Source of the DNA: Eupeodes corollae
Taxonomy: Eukaryota > Arthropoda > Insecta > Diptera > Syrphidae
Direction of reading: 5' to 3'
Assembly: GCF_945859685.1 (NCBI RefSeq)
Contig: NC_079149.1
Location: forward strand, 126,878,065-126,942,064
DNA: 64,000 nucleotides
Shown: positions 11,571-23,187 of the stretch, one piece after another
Position numbering within the stretch: the first letter of the stretch is position 1
How the letters are laid out: every line of letters starts with the position of its first letter
Made by a program: the position numbers and the translations under genes
The notes under the pieces: generated by a model
The model's input: the letters and a program-made list of their open reading frames with translations, nothing else
What the model was told of the DNA's origin: nothing
Database searches by the model: none

Positions 11571-13129
11571 ATCAAAAGCTTAAAATAATTATAAATCGAA
11601 AAAAACTTGAAAATTTAAGCTCACAGACAAGTTTCTTGCAAAGCTTCTTGAAAGTCCTGAGAACAAATTAATTTAAAGGTTTTCTTTAAAAAGTTGTGAG
11701 AAGAAGAACAAAAGTTTTTATTCATTGACGATAATAATTATACTTTTTTCAAAAAGTTTTGACCACAATTTGTAACATCTTAAAAAATTGTTTTCCACTT
11801 CTTTTTTAAATAGAAAAATTTATAAGAAAGAGAATTTTTCTTAGATGCGCACAATTTTCAACAACTTATTATTATAGATTTGTCATAATACTATTTAATA
11901 ATTTTCTTTCTACTTTTTTGTTTACAAGCAATTAGAAAATGTGTATCAGTTTCTAAAATGCAACTTCTCTTATAGATATTTAAAACTGTCCATATGAACA
12001 TGTCTAGGCAGTGACAGTTCATCAAAAAAATGATATCAAACAAACCTAAATCTGTGGGATTGACTTTAAATTTGAACTGTCAGAAACTTCGAAGTCATAT
12101 GAAATTAGGACCTTTCATTGAAAAAGTTTGAATAAAATCAAACAAGTAAAAGTTACAACAATAAACTATCTTATGCCAGGCTTATCTCTAACCAGAGTCT
12201 TACATATATAATCATTTGAGACTAAAGTTTTGATACAACTTTTGCTTTTTGATTGTTACAAAACCATCGGAAATGAGTCATTTCTTGAAAATATTAATCT
12301 TTATTCATACAATGTTTTTGGTCAATCCCAACTCCAGTGTGTTAAATATGTTTCTTTTTCTTTTTCTTGTTTTGAATTAAAGATAAATTCATTGAAAGCT
12401 AGACGCCATACAAAAAAGTGATTGACAGCCCAGTAGCCCTCTACTCTCAACTCAACCCATTCGAAGGAAATGTAATAAATCTCTCATATACCATTTTTGC
12501 ATATTCTCAACACGTTTAATTAATTTGTCTTATTGCAAACTATCTTCATTGAATACTTAAAACCTTCATCATATTGTAGAACAACAACAAAAAAAAGTCT
12601 CATGGATATTCAACGGAAATACCCTTTACAAAAATGTCGTTGATGGTTTCAAACTTTCAACTAGAAAAAAAGATAAAATGACACAACAAAACAATTTAAA
12701 TGAGTGCAATCAATTTTCAGAGTTGCATCAATCTTAGTCATCATTCCAAGGGTATGTACGTGGGGTGCTGATTTTTTTCTACTTTTCGAGACATTCATGT
12801 AAAATACAACGCAATCGAAATAAAAAAAAAGAAAGAAATAAACATTAAAAACCAGCAGGGTTGACATTCAAGCTTGATTTCAAAATGTTTCTTACCCAAC
12901 ATGCGACTTCTTACAAATTGTCATAGTTCGCGCTGTGTCATTCCCAAGGCAATAAGGCGAAAACAGGCTTGCCAGATTGTGCAATAAATGTCAAAACTTG
13001 GAATTTTTTCCCGAAAGTTTGTCTAAATCAACTTGACGAGACTTTCGAATGCTAAGGCTGGTTAACTTTGTTAAAGAGTCTTATCCTGAGACTTTCTTAT
13101 CCTTAGTTTTCATTATTTAAAGCATTGCA

Positions 13130-13500
13130 TGGGTTGGTTACCTATCACTGAAAATTTCAAACATTTGAGGATAGAGTTGATTATTTAAGTAAAACTGACA
13201 GAATGGAAAATGGAACGCTTTCAGTGAAACGATTTGTTTCTGAATTATGGGCCAGTTATTGCTACCATTTGTTGTTATCATTGAAACTAATCATTGGAAT
13301 CGTTTTGAATTGTTGGTTTAAGCTTTAATTACAAATTTCTGTAACTGGACATAAAATTCTGATCTGAATCAAACATTTCCTGATCATCAATAATTTAAGC
13401 TTAGAGTTGATCATTGAAAGGCAAACTGACAGTTGGGAAATGCAATCAAAATGGAAAGCTTTCGGTGGAACGATTGTGTTATGAATTATGAAACAAAAAT
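13130..13500 (+). repeat. Two diverged direct-repeat units
   Basis: Blocks at about 13165-13250 and 13395-13490 share TAGAGTTGAT-ATT, AAACTGACAG, AATGGAA-GCTTTC and AACGATT-GT-TATGAATTATG in the same order, about 235 bases apart. A weaker third trace (CCTGAATTATGAAAGAG) lies near 13979. No protein is encoded, and the origin is unknown. Confidence 0.4.
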
Positions 13501-14579
13501 AAAATGGTCTATGAAAACTATTTCATAATTGAAAAAATTATTTAGTAGAAAAGTTCTGGGTTATTATATAATTAATTTTTTTATTAGAACAAATCTACAA
13601 CAACTAAACTTTAAATGTTCGTTTATTTTTCGGCGTTCAAAATTCAGCATTGAATTTTTGGATTCTCCTATGTGGATTAGGATTCAATAGCATGTCAAGA
13701 ATTAAATACTTTTATCCAAATATGCTCCAAGCCTTCCCTCCCAGTTGATGATGAAGACCTACGAAATCTGGCAACTCTTGGCCAAACAAGTAAACAAACA
13801 GTGCTCGTAAAAAATTTTGTCTCAAGTGAAGTTAAATTCGTGTTCGATGTCACTAGCAATATTGTTTTGTCTGTTTGGTTTGACACTTGCATGGCTATGT
13901 TTGATAATAGTTATAATAGCAATTGTTTAAAAATTGACATTTAGATGGAAACAAATGATTTTGCAACAATGGTTTTGCCCTGAATTATGAAAGAGCATAA
14001 ATGAAATGTGTAACTATCGGTTTTGTATGGACAAGATTTGTATGACGTTATTGTTTTCGTCATCTGATACACCACGTTAGACTGTGTGTCTGCCTCTGCA
14101 TAGCCATTGTACACAAAACGTCTATAAATTATGAACACTATTGTTCTTTTGGATGAACTTTATTTGCATACATTCTGTCCAGTTTTACTTTTTTTGACAA
14201 CTTAAGTTCTGTTCGATTCGCTTTATTTCCCAGGACTTCAGCTCGTTTCCCACATTTGTCTATGAAAATCTTATTTATCAGTTAAATCAATCTTACATCT
14301 CAAGTCGTAAAAGGTCAAGAAATATGTTAAAAACCCGCATGAGTGCTCGCTCGATATCCATCACTCGCGGTTGGAGTGTGCAACTTCCACCATACCAGAA
14401 AAATAGTGATTTACATCTTTTCTTGAAGTCTTGAAGAAAGAACAGCGAAAAAAAACCTTCAAATATGATTGAAATGTTGGAATAAGCAACATTTTTTCTT
14501 GGTCAATTTAGCCAGACAATAATTTTATTCCTATAAAACATAAAAAGAGTGTTTAGACGTGCCAAATAGCGGCCATAAA

Positions 14580-14994
14580 TTGTGAACTCTCGCGGACTGC
14601 TTGTCAAACGCGTTGAGTTTGAATTGCCGTCGCGTCGTCGTTCGTTTGTTTGGTTTAGATAATTAATTCGATAACGTGAGGTGTTCTCGTCGAACATTGT
14701 TCAATCGCATTTCAATGGTTTTTATTGGTCAGCAGTTTGTGTAGCGCATAGAGTGGTGGCTTGATGTGGATTTTATTGCATGTTTAATTAAATAGCGGTA
14801 GACTATTTTTTTGTTTTACCGTAACTCACATTAATACGAAGATAGTAGCAGTGACTTGAGTATTAAGTGCATATAGGAGTGTTTTTATTTTTTAATTTTC
14901 AATTTCATTGTACTATGCCGGCGTTAGATTTTGCTACCCTAGCGAGAAGTGACCATGAATTTGATTTATTTGATATGCAATTCAAATGGATTAG
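14580..14994 (+). promoter_or_regulatory. Possible promoter and short first coding exon inside the spz3 intron
   Basis: A CpG-containing segment (14590-14700) stands out from the AT-rich intron. An ATG at 14915 opens a 28-codon frame beginning MPALDFATLARSDHEFDLFD and ending at a plausible donor, AG|GTTTGT, at 14995. The codon phase there (two bases over) does not fit the spz3 acceptor at 30724, so this would not be a spz3 first exon. I could not find a matching downstream exon and do not recognise the peptide. It may be chance. Confidence 0.2.
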
Positions 14995-17385
14995 GTTTGT
15001 TTAAGGTGTGGGCTATGTTATAGTCTATAAGTCTCGGTCTTGTTTCTGGAATTCCAAAAATATAGTAAACTTAAACTTAACTCATATGGAATAAAAAGAA
15101 AAATTTAAATTACAATATAAATGCCACAATATATGAGCAATGTCATTGCTATTTTCTATTTTTTCTTCATCTGTCATTCTTTCATATAAAGACAAGTTCA
15201 ACCGGATTGAATTGAATTTGCAAGTTCTCGCGCCAAAAATGTCAAGTAGCATTTGATTCGAACATATTTTTGTGTATGTTTTCTATCTCTTTCTTTGCTT
15301 TCGTCAAACATTTACTTAATTATTATCTACTATTTAACACCGGTTTCTCTAGCTAAGTCTTAAATTAGGATACTTATAATAATTTGGGGATGATTTTTAG
15401 TTTTAGCATAAAATAAAATTTCAAAAAATACAAAGCAAACAAATTAATTAGCAAAACCATCGGCAATTTGTATTCGATCGATGATGGTAAGTTGAGTCAG
15501 AGTTGAGTTGTAACCATATGAGTCACTCTTGATGAACTTTATGTTAATTTTGTTTTACCTCAAAAATAGTGAAGGTTATTTGCCAAATGTTATCTGACCA
15601 TTAACCTTCTCTTTAAAAACTTCTTTTTTTTTCGTTTCAACCCTGATCATGAAAGTTTTATCCGACTCCACTGGGTTTGACGTCAAAGCCTGACATTCAA
15701 ATTTATTTTATATCCCTTACTTTTAATTCATTTTTCATTATTCAGTATAATTTTTAGAATTAAATATATAAAATATTTAATATCTTCATTTTAAGAACCC
15801 ACTTATTTAGTTTGTAAATTCTGGGTTCAATTTACAAACAAACACGTTTTTTTTTAAGTGCGATTGTCAGCTGCTGTTTCATTCATGATCATGACTCGGA
15901 AATGACATGTTCGAATTCAAATTAAGTTAATTATAATTATTGTTTTGCAACTTCAAATATTTAGGTTTGTTTGTTTTTCATTTGGCTAGAAGAAAAATAT
16001 TTGGTCAGAATAACCTGTCTAAGAAAACGTATTTATTGACCCATGAATTTAAGTTTATTTCTTATAAAATATACTCTCTACAGATCAACTAAAAAGACTG
16101 TTTGTTTGATAATATTTAATGATGACAACATGGCAACGAATTCTTTAAGACTTGTTGTGCAGAAAAAAATATGTTTAAATATTCATAGAGATGAATAAGG
16201 ATTTTGGTATTTCCATTAATAGTTTATAACACTGTTTGTTTTGTTCATCTTGAAAAGCAATAGTTAGATTTTTAGAATTAGTATTCGTTTTATCGCCGAA
16301 TTGATTTGATCGAACAGTGCTATTTAAAGTTCGAAATGTCAATTTTTAGTATTATTAATGTTCTTTAAAAAGTAAAAGTCTGACAATTGGTTTTTGTTAA
16401 ATATATTTATATTATTGTGCCTGCAGTGCCATGAAACCAATAATTATTGTGAGTTACTTTATAACAAACATTAAAGAACAACGTTTTTTTACACTCTCAT
16501 CTCAACTGTTTACTAAATAACGTGAATACTTGTCAATTCTTGTATGACTTTTCTGCTGATAAGTTCTGTTCGCATTCCAGTTTCCATATTTTGCGTTTGG
16601 CAAATATTGAGTGTAAAGAGTTTTCAAGGCATTTTTCATTTTTTTTTTGGTTATTCTTAAATTTAAAGTTTTTTGTTAAGGTGTGTTAATTATTTTCTTA
16701 GATCTGTCAAAAAGTGGTAAGGAGAGAAAATCTTTTGGAAAAGTTAAATTCACAAAATGGTTGCTACAACATCATCCGTATTACTTCCGAATTTCTGACA
16801 TTTCGAAGAAATAGATCCGCACAGGTTTAGATTAGTTAGTGTTTTTTTTTTTTACGAACTGTCGCTGGTAACTACTGGCGTTAATTTGAAAAGAAGCCGA
16901 ATTTATTACAATTTGATGCTTCTAAAGTCAAGTATGTTGCGATTGATTTGAAATATCAACACTAATAAGTATGTTCAAATTAAATTGTTGGCCTAGTTAT
17001 TACTGGACTGTCATACTGAAATAGCAACAATTTTTTTGGAAGTGTTCAGTATCATTTAAAATTTTTCCTTTTAATTTTGTATTTTTAGAAGGAGGCGTAC
17101 AAAAACTAATGGAAGATTCAAGTCAGTTATAAGTCAGTTGCTTGATTCGCGCACAAGGTGCAGCCGTAAAGGTTTGCTTACTGTAGCTTATAAGCATATA
17201 TTCTTAAGTTTTAATGTAGCAGATGGTTTTTATCTTGATTGATAAATTGACAGTTAAAGGGCCTTATTCCGTTAGCGAAGAAAAAGGTTTTTTTATTTTG
17301 ATTATATTATCATAAATCTTAAATTGTATTTCACAATCTTACTTAAGTTAACACAAAATAAGAACCGATTTAACGAAAAGGGTTG

Positions 17386-17696
17386 TGTTATAAAAAAAGA
17401 ATAACAAACAAACTCGACTTTTTGTAGTACTTTACTTCTTATTTTATTGACTCTAATATGTATATTTTTACAAAATTAAAATGGAGTACCGCAGCGAAGC
17501 ACTCAAAAATTTGTCTCGTTCTCTTTATGTCTACAGATCAAATCAGTCTAGACTTTCTCGAAATTTTCTTTCATCCGATTCAAATGTGCAGCTGCTCTGT
17601 TTCGGCGGGGAATCTTCGTGTTTTTAAATTTATGATACGACATCTGAATTTCAATATATACAACTTTGGTGTTGCCAATGCATGTTTTTCGTAACA
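17386..17696 (-). repeat. BEL/Pao 3' LTR
   Basis: 311 bp with TGTTA/TAACA tips, identical by eye to the copy at 23188-23498. On the - strand it contains AATAAA (17443-17448), a likely polyadenylation signal, and a TATATAT-like run (around 17655-17662) that could serve transcription. Confidence 0.92.
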
Positions 17697-17704
17697 GCCC
17701 CCTT
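17697..17704 (-). other. Polypurine tract of the BEL/Pao element
   Basis: On the - strand AAGGGGGC directly precedes the 3' LTR. A purine run at this spot normally primes plus-strand DNA synthesis. It is short, and the final C is unusual. Confidence 0.65.
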
Positions 17705-17722
17705 CGAGACAAGAACTCCAGG

Positions 17723-20700
17723 CTAGGATGTTGTTGTCTCCTTGTTATATAACTGCAGCAATGCCAATTTAACGGTTGGCCGTTCAAAAATTCCATTGGA
17801 TGTTTGAATTGTAGCACTTCTGACTTGGCCGTCGGATGATGTTTTGACTGCTATTATTCGTCCTTTGGGATAGTTGTTCCTGGGCAAGTCTTTGTCTATC
17901 AGGACAACAATGTCACCAATCTTTAACGGTTGTACTGGATCATACCACTTTGATCGAAGTGTGAGCTCGGGTAAGTACTCGGTAATGAAGCGCTTCCAGC
18001 ATTTGTTGGCAAACTGTTCTTTATACTGGTATGTCTGTTTGAGTGTCTTCCAGCTGTCATCGAGTTTCATTGTTGGTTTTCCACCACCTGAGTCCAATCG
18101 CAAAAAATGATTCGGTGTCAATGCTTCTGAAGATTCATTATCCACTGGAACATATGTTAGCGGCCTTGAATTGATAATATTCTCAGCGGATATCAAACAG
18201 CTTCTAAGTAATGGGTCGCTGGGAGTTCTCAAAGGTAAAGATGTGTACAATGCTGTCTTGAATGAGCGAACTAATCGCTCCCATGCTCCTCCCATATGTG
18301 GCGCAGCCGGTGGATTAAAGTTCCATTTTAAGGATGGTGATATGAATTGTTTTGCTATCATGGCTGGATCAATTGCTTCTAAATCTTGACGAAGCTGACG
18401 TTCTGCTCCGATAAAGTTCGTCCCTCGATCGGAATAAATCTCGTTTGGTTGTCCTCGGCGCTGGATAAAGTCATGGAAGCATAAAATAAATGAATCAGTA
18501 TCTAATCCATGTGCGACTTCGATGTGCACAGCTCTGGTGGTCAAACAGGTAAACAAGACGCCCCATCTTTTTTCCTGTCGTCTTCCAACTGCAACATTCA
18601 GGGGTCCAAAATAGTCAACGCCTGTGAATGTAAACGGATTGCAAAACAAGGACACTCTGGCCTTCGGAAGTTGAGACATCTCTGGTTCTTGAGGTTTAGC
18701 TTTTCGATTCCTACATAGTTGGCAGTGTTTTGTGATGGCTGATTTTATGGCACATCTCAGCTTAGGGATTGCATATTGCTGTCTAAGTTGGTTCACAACA
18801 GTTTCGTTGTTTGCATGCAGGAACCTCTCGTGGCATTGTAGGATAATTAAATTTGTTGCGTGATGTCCTCTCGGAAGTATGATTGGGTGTTTCTGGTCTG
18901 AACTCATAATGGAAACTGCTTCAAGTCTTCCCTTAGCTCTCAATAACCTTTGATTATCAAGGTAAGGACACAGGCGTCGGATCTTGCTGGAACTGTGTAC
19001 TGTTGGTCGACCTGCATTGGATGAGTTGTTGACTTCTTTCATAAGACTGCATATTTCCTCACTGAAAGCGTTTTCTTGTACTTGCCGAAATAAGATGATT
19101 TGTGCTTCATTGAGTTCGTCTCCGTTTAATATTCCTTTCGTTGGTAGCTCAGACTTGAACTTAATTTTGATATTCAAATATCGGATGACATATGCGATTG
19201 TTCTTACAATTGCACTCCATTTTGAGAATCTGTTGAAATCTATGATCGGATGTTGTGTCACATGTATATTTAGAAGTTCCTCTGAATGTGAAGTATCTTC
19301 TTTGATTGTTTTATCCTTTGGCCATCGGTCTTCTTCATACTTCAAGAATTCGGGACCTTGAAACCAGCGGTCATTAGTATCTAGTTTTGGTGGTTTGGTC
19401 CATTTAGTTGCTTCATCTGCAATATTTAGTTTCGATGGAATATATCGCCAGGAATGCATATGTGGAATGTCTTGGATTTCGGCAACTCGAAAGGCAATGT
19501 ATTTGTTGTATCGGTGAGGATTGCTTTTTATCCACACGAGCACAGTTTTGGAATCGCTCCAGAAAAACATTTGGTTAACCTTGATGGACAGTTCCTTTAA
19601 AATTTGAGTTCCGAATCTGCAGCCCATAACGGCAGCGTCAAGTTCCAGACGAGGAATAGATCGGAGTTTTATTGGTGCTACCTTTGTCTTGGCACCTAAT
19701 AAGGAGCACTCTACCTTACCATCCTTGCTGATACGGAGATAGGCCACTGTTGCGCACGCTTGTTCGCTCGCATCCATCAAGATATGGAGTTGTACATCTG
19801 CCTTCTCCCAATCTGGGAATTGATTCAACAGGCATCTAGGGATCCGAAGTTGCTCAACTTGTGGAAGTATTTGTAGCCATTTGGTCCATGCTTCAAATTG
19901 ATCGTCGCTTATTTTCTCATCCCAATGTATCTGACTTCTCCAAATGTCCTGTAGAAGGATTTTAAGGTAGACCAAAAAGTTTGCGATGAGGCCTAGCGGG
20001 TCATAAATTGACATTAGTATCTTTAGGACTTCTCTTTTAGTTGGGCGACATTCTCCACTCAAAACTTGTTTGCTTCCTTTATTGTACCGCAGTGAAAACG
20101 TGAATGTATCGCTTTGGAGGCACCACCACATGCCTAATATTTTTTCTGTGAAGCATTCTGGATTCATATTTAGGTCTTTTGGATCGTTGGGCGACTCTGG
20201 GTTAAGGATTTCCATGACCTTGGTGTTGTTCGACCTCCAATTTCGGATTTCAAAGCCAGCTCGTGAATGTATCTCCGATATTTGTTTTGCCAGTTGTACA
20301 GCCTCTTGTTCTTTATCAACGCTGTCTAATAAATCATCTACATAATGATTTTTGACGATACTCTCAACTGCCCGAGGAAATTCTTCTGCGAACTGCAGCG
20401 CATTGTGGTTCTTGACGTACTGAGCACAACTGGGTGAGCAAGTTGCCCCAAACGTCATGACTTGCATCACGTACGTTTCGAACTGGGAATTAACATCTTC
20501 TCGCCATAAGAATCGGAGTACATTCTGGTCTTCTGGCGGTATTTTAACCTGGTGGTACATCTCTTTGATATCAGCGGACAGCCCAATCTTCCTTTCTCTG
20601 CTTCTCAACAGGACTCCAAGTAAAGATGAGTTCCAGTCTACACCTTTCATTAGGAGTGTATTTAAAGATACTCCGTTGACTGTGGCTGCTGCATCCCAAA

Positions 20701-23152
20701 CAATGCGAATCTTGCCGGGTTTATTAGGGTTTCGAATCGGAAATATCGGTAAATACCAAATCTTTTCTTGTTGCCTTTCACATTCTTCTTTGGTAAGTTT
20801 TCGTATATATCCTTTCTTTTCGTAATCTTTAATCTGTTGAATCATATTCTTCTTCAGTTCTTCATCTCCATACAGTCGCTTCTCAAGACATCTCATTCTA
20901 CTCATGGCCATTGGTTTCGAATCAGGTAGCTTAATATTTTCATAGCGCCACAGAAGACCAGACTCATAGCGGCCTTTTGATGGAATTGTTTTTTCATTTA
21001 GTAGACTTAATGCCTTTTCTTCTTCTTGAATTATTTTGGGATCCTTTTCACCCAATGTTCCCAAGCTATCTGTAGCGAAGAAATCTTTCACCAACTGATG
21101 AAGCTTATCATCTGGCTGGCATTCACATTGATGGCAGTGATGCTCGGTTTCCGTTGTATCATTTCGATCAGGCGTAACGGAGAACACAGTCCAGCCAAGC
21201 CGACATTTCACAGCGATGGGATCGATTTCGGTTGCTTCTCTCACTTTAAGTGGAACAGCTACGTGCCAATTCTTGAGACCTATTAGTATGCCTGGACTCA
21301 CATTGGCATAGGATTCAACAGGCAGGCCTCTTAAATGATGAAATTTAGTAGCCATACGTTTGTAATCCAAAGATTGGCTTGGCAAGTTTAAGTTCTGTAC
21401 AGTTCTCACATTAGAGAGGTTGAAGCGTGGAGCATTTTGATAATCACCGGCGATTGTCAACGAGGTTTTTAGCGACTGTTTCTCTTGACGAGAGATGGTT
21501 CCACTCCACTTTAAACACAAGGGCGCGGTTTCTCCTTCAAGTTGCAATTCTTTTGCTAGCCTTTCATTGAGCAAAGTACTGGAGGATCCTTCGTCTAAAA
21601 ACGCAAAAGTTCGAACTTGCTTTTCATTGTTGAAAAGTACTACAGGCAATATTCTGAACTTCACAGAAACAGGAGTGATGTGATTCATGTTGCCTTCGTT
21701 TGATACCTCGTTGTGCTCTTGTTTGTGTAGTGCATTATGCAAAAGAGGATGATGTCGTCCGTGGCAGTTGTCTTGGGAGCACATCACTGGTGTTGTACAT
21801 CTGTATGGGTGTCTTTTGAGACATTGACGACAAAGCTTTGCTTGCTTAACGAAGTCCCAACGTTGGTTCACGCTCCAGTCCATGAATTTCTTGCAAGATG
21901 AATTTGATTGGCAGCATCCTTGGCATACGCTGCATTTTCTTTGAAAATTGGAGGTAGATATTGCTTTGCTCCGTCGCGTATCCTTCTGATCATGGATGTT
22001 GACATGTTCATTCTTGAACTTTGTTTTGCTTGTGGAGTGAAACCAATTTTTTGATGGCATAACGTCACAAATATCACCTGCCAGAGAATGCAACCAGTCG
22101 CCGAGAATACAGATGTTGTTGCAGTCTTCTTCTTCGCGTCTATGTGATGCCCAAGAAAGTTGGAGAGTAGGTGGTAGCTTCTCGACAAGAGTTCTCATTA
22201 GATTGGGATCACGCATGTGGGCTTGCAGATCAGCCTGCTCTAAAGTTGCACATAAGTTGGTGACAGCTACAGCGTAGTCCAACACAGTTTCCAATTTTTC
22301 TAATTTAGGCGACGTCATCTTCTTGATTCGATCGATGTAATGATCTAAGATTATTTCCGGTTGACCAAAATATCTTCTTAATGTTGATATAATTATGGGG
22401 ACGCAGTTGGGAATGGTTAGCTGTGCTACAACGACTTCTCTTGCTTTCCCTTTTAAACAGCGTTGCAGTCGAAGGAGATTTTCAGTTTTTGTAAAGCCGC
22501 ATGCCGCTGTTGTCTGAGTGAATGTGCTTATGAACACTGGCCATTCTCCTGGGTGGCCCGTAAAAACAGGAAGATCTCGTGGAATAGCGTGCCTGGTTGC
22601 TATTTGTTGATCAGTGAGTTTCATACACTCGTCGAGAACGTTGGATTCGTATAATGGAGTTGGTTTCGCAGACACATGAAAATATTTCGGCTGAGGTAAT
22701 TGAGTCAGGTATTTATTTAAAACAGACTTACCACACGGTTCGTCAAGCGGATTTAGCTTGACTTTATCCTGTTGGGCAGTGCTGTTCTTCCTTTCGGACT
22801 CCCCAGACGAATTACTGTCTGCATATTGATCAAGAAGCGCTTGGCGCTTTGAATTGAGGATTTGTCTTTCCTTAAGGATACGATCCTCCTCCTCCATTAA
22901 TCGAAGCTTTTCTTGAATTCTCTTGGACTGACCAGACTTGTTTGACGATGCACCATTTTTGTCGGATGTCGGATGCGTTGTGCATATGGAACATTTCCAA
23001 TCTTTATCATTGGCAACTTCATCGCCAACATTAGCACACACATAATGAATCCATTTGCGGCATTTCGTGCACTCTACCATGTCATTGTCTGTATATATCT
23101 GATTGCACAGAGGGCATTTCTGCTCCACCACTGTCGTGTTGCCCGTAGACAT
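17723..23152 (-). CDS. BEL/Pao gag-pol polyprotein with N-terminal PHD finger
   Basis: 1,809 residues, no internal stop. Residues 13-56 form a C4HC3 PHD finger (C13, C16, C28, C31, H36, C39, C53, C56), followed by a charged, probably coiled stretch (75-110). A gag-like DUF1759 region spans about 170-370, then Cys/His-rich knuckles (407-471). The DUF1758-type aspartic protease has FLDEGSSS with D520. Reverse transcriptase has D861 and YVDD (937-940). RNase H candidates are D1127, E1170, D1200 and D1246. The integrase zinc site is H1441, H1446, C1477, C1480, and the core triad is D1513, D1575, E1625. The C-terminal DUF5641-type domain is about 1715-1800. All key residues are present, so the enzyme set looks functional. 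The ATG at 23152 is the first in frame, with an upstream in-frame stop and only 35 bases between it and the LTR. Translation is probably as one polyprotein, with no frameshift needed. Confidence 0.93.
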   Translation of the reverse strand: MSTGNTTVVEQKCPLCNQIYTDNDMVECTKCRKWIHYVCANVGDEVANDKDWKCSICTTHPTSDKNGASSNKSGQSKRIQEKLRLMEEEDRILKERQILNSKRQALLDQYADSNSSGESERKNSTAQQDKVKLNPLDEPCGKSVLNKYLTQLPQPKYFHVSAKPTPLYESNVLDECMKLTDQQIATRHAIPRDLPVFTGHPGEWPVFISTFTQTTAACGFTKTENLLRLQRCLKGKAREVVVAQLTIPNCVPIIISTLRRYFGQPEIILDHYIDRIKKMTSPKLEKLETVLDYAVAVTNLCATLEQADLQAHMRDPNLMRTLVEKLPPTLQLSWASHRREEEDCNNICILGDWLHSLAGDICDVMPSKNWFHSTSKTKFKNEHVNIHDQKDTRRSKAISTSNFQRKCSVCQGCCQSNSSCKKFMDWSVNQRWDFVKQAKLCRQCLKRHPYRCTTPVMCSQDNCHGRHHPLLHNALHKQEHNEVSNEGNMNHITPVSVKFRILPVVLFNNEKQVRTFAFLDEGSSSTLLNERLAKELQLEGETAPLCLKWSGTISRQEKQSLKTSLTIAGDYQNAPRFNLSNVRTVQNLNLPSQSLDYKRMATKFHHLRGLPVESYANVSPGILIGLKNWHVAVPLKVREATEIDPIAVKCRLGWTVFSVTPDRNDTTETEHHCHQCECQPDDKLHQLVKDFFATDSLGTLGEKDPKIIQEEEKALSLLNEKTIPSKGRYESGLLWRYENIKLPDSKPMAMSRMRCLEKRLYGDEELKKNMIQQIKDYEKKGYIRKLTKEECERQQEKIWYLPIFPIRNPNKPGKIRIVWDAAATVNGVSLNTLLMKGVDWNSSLLGVLLRSRERKIGLSADIKEMYHQVKIPPEDQNVLRFLWREDVNSQFETYVMQVMTFGATCSPSCAQYVKNHNALQFAEEFPRAVESIVKNHYVDDLLDSVDKEQEAVQLAKQISEIHSRAGFEIRNWRSNNTKVMEILNPESPNDPKDLNMNPECFTEKILGMWWCLQSDTFTFSLRYNKGSKQVLSGECRPTKREVLKILMSIYDPLGLIANFLVYLKILLQDIWRSQIHWDEKISDDQFEAWTKWLQILPQVEQLRIPRCLLNQFPDWEKADVQLHILMDASEQACATVAYLRISKDGKVECSLLGAKTKVAPIKLRSIPRLELDAAVMGCRFGTQILKELSIKVNQMFFWSDSKTVLVWIKSNPHRYNKYIAFRVAEIQDIPHMHSWRYIPSKLNIADEATKWTKPPKLDTNDRWFQGPEFLKYEEDRWPKDKTIKEDTSHSEELLNIHVTQHPIIDFNRFSKWSAIVRTIAYVIRYLNIKIKFKSELPTKGILNGDELNEAQIILFRQVQENAFSEEICSLMKEVNNSSNAGRPTVHSSSKIRRLCPYLDNQRLLRAKGRLEAVSIMSSDQKHPIILPRGHHATNLIILQCHERFLHANNETVVNQLRQQYAIPKLRCAIKSAITKHCQLCRNRKAKPQEPEMSQLPKARVSLFCNPFTFTGVDYFGPLNVAVGRRQEKRWGVLFTCLTTRAVHIEVAHGLDTDSFILCFHDFIQRRGQPNEIYSDRGTNFIGAERQLRQDLEAIDPAMIAKQFISPSLKWNFNPPAAPHMGGAWERLVRSFKTALYTSLPLRTPSDPLLRSCLISAENIINSRPLTYVPVDNESSEALTPNHFLRLDSGGGKPTMKLDDSWKTLKQTYQYKEQFANKCWKRFITEYLPELTLRSKWYDPVQPLKIGDIVVLIDKDLPRNNYPKGRIIAVKTSSDGQVRSATIQTSNGIFERPTVKLALLQLYNKETTTS

Positions 23153-23187
23153 GATTTAATTTAATTTTTATCAAAATTTTTGAGAAA

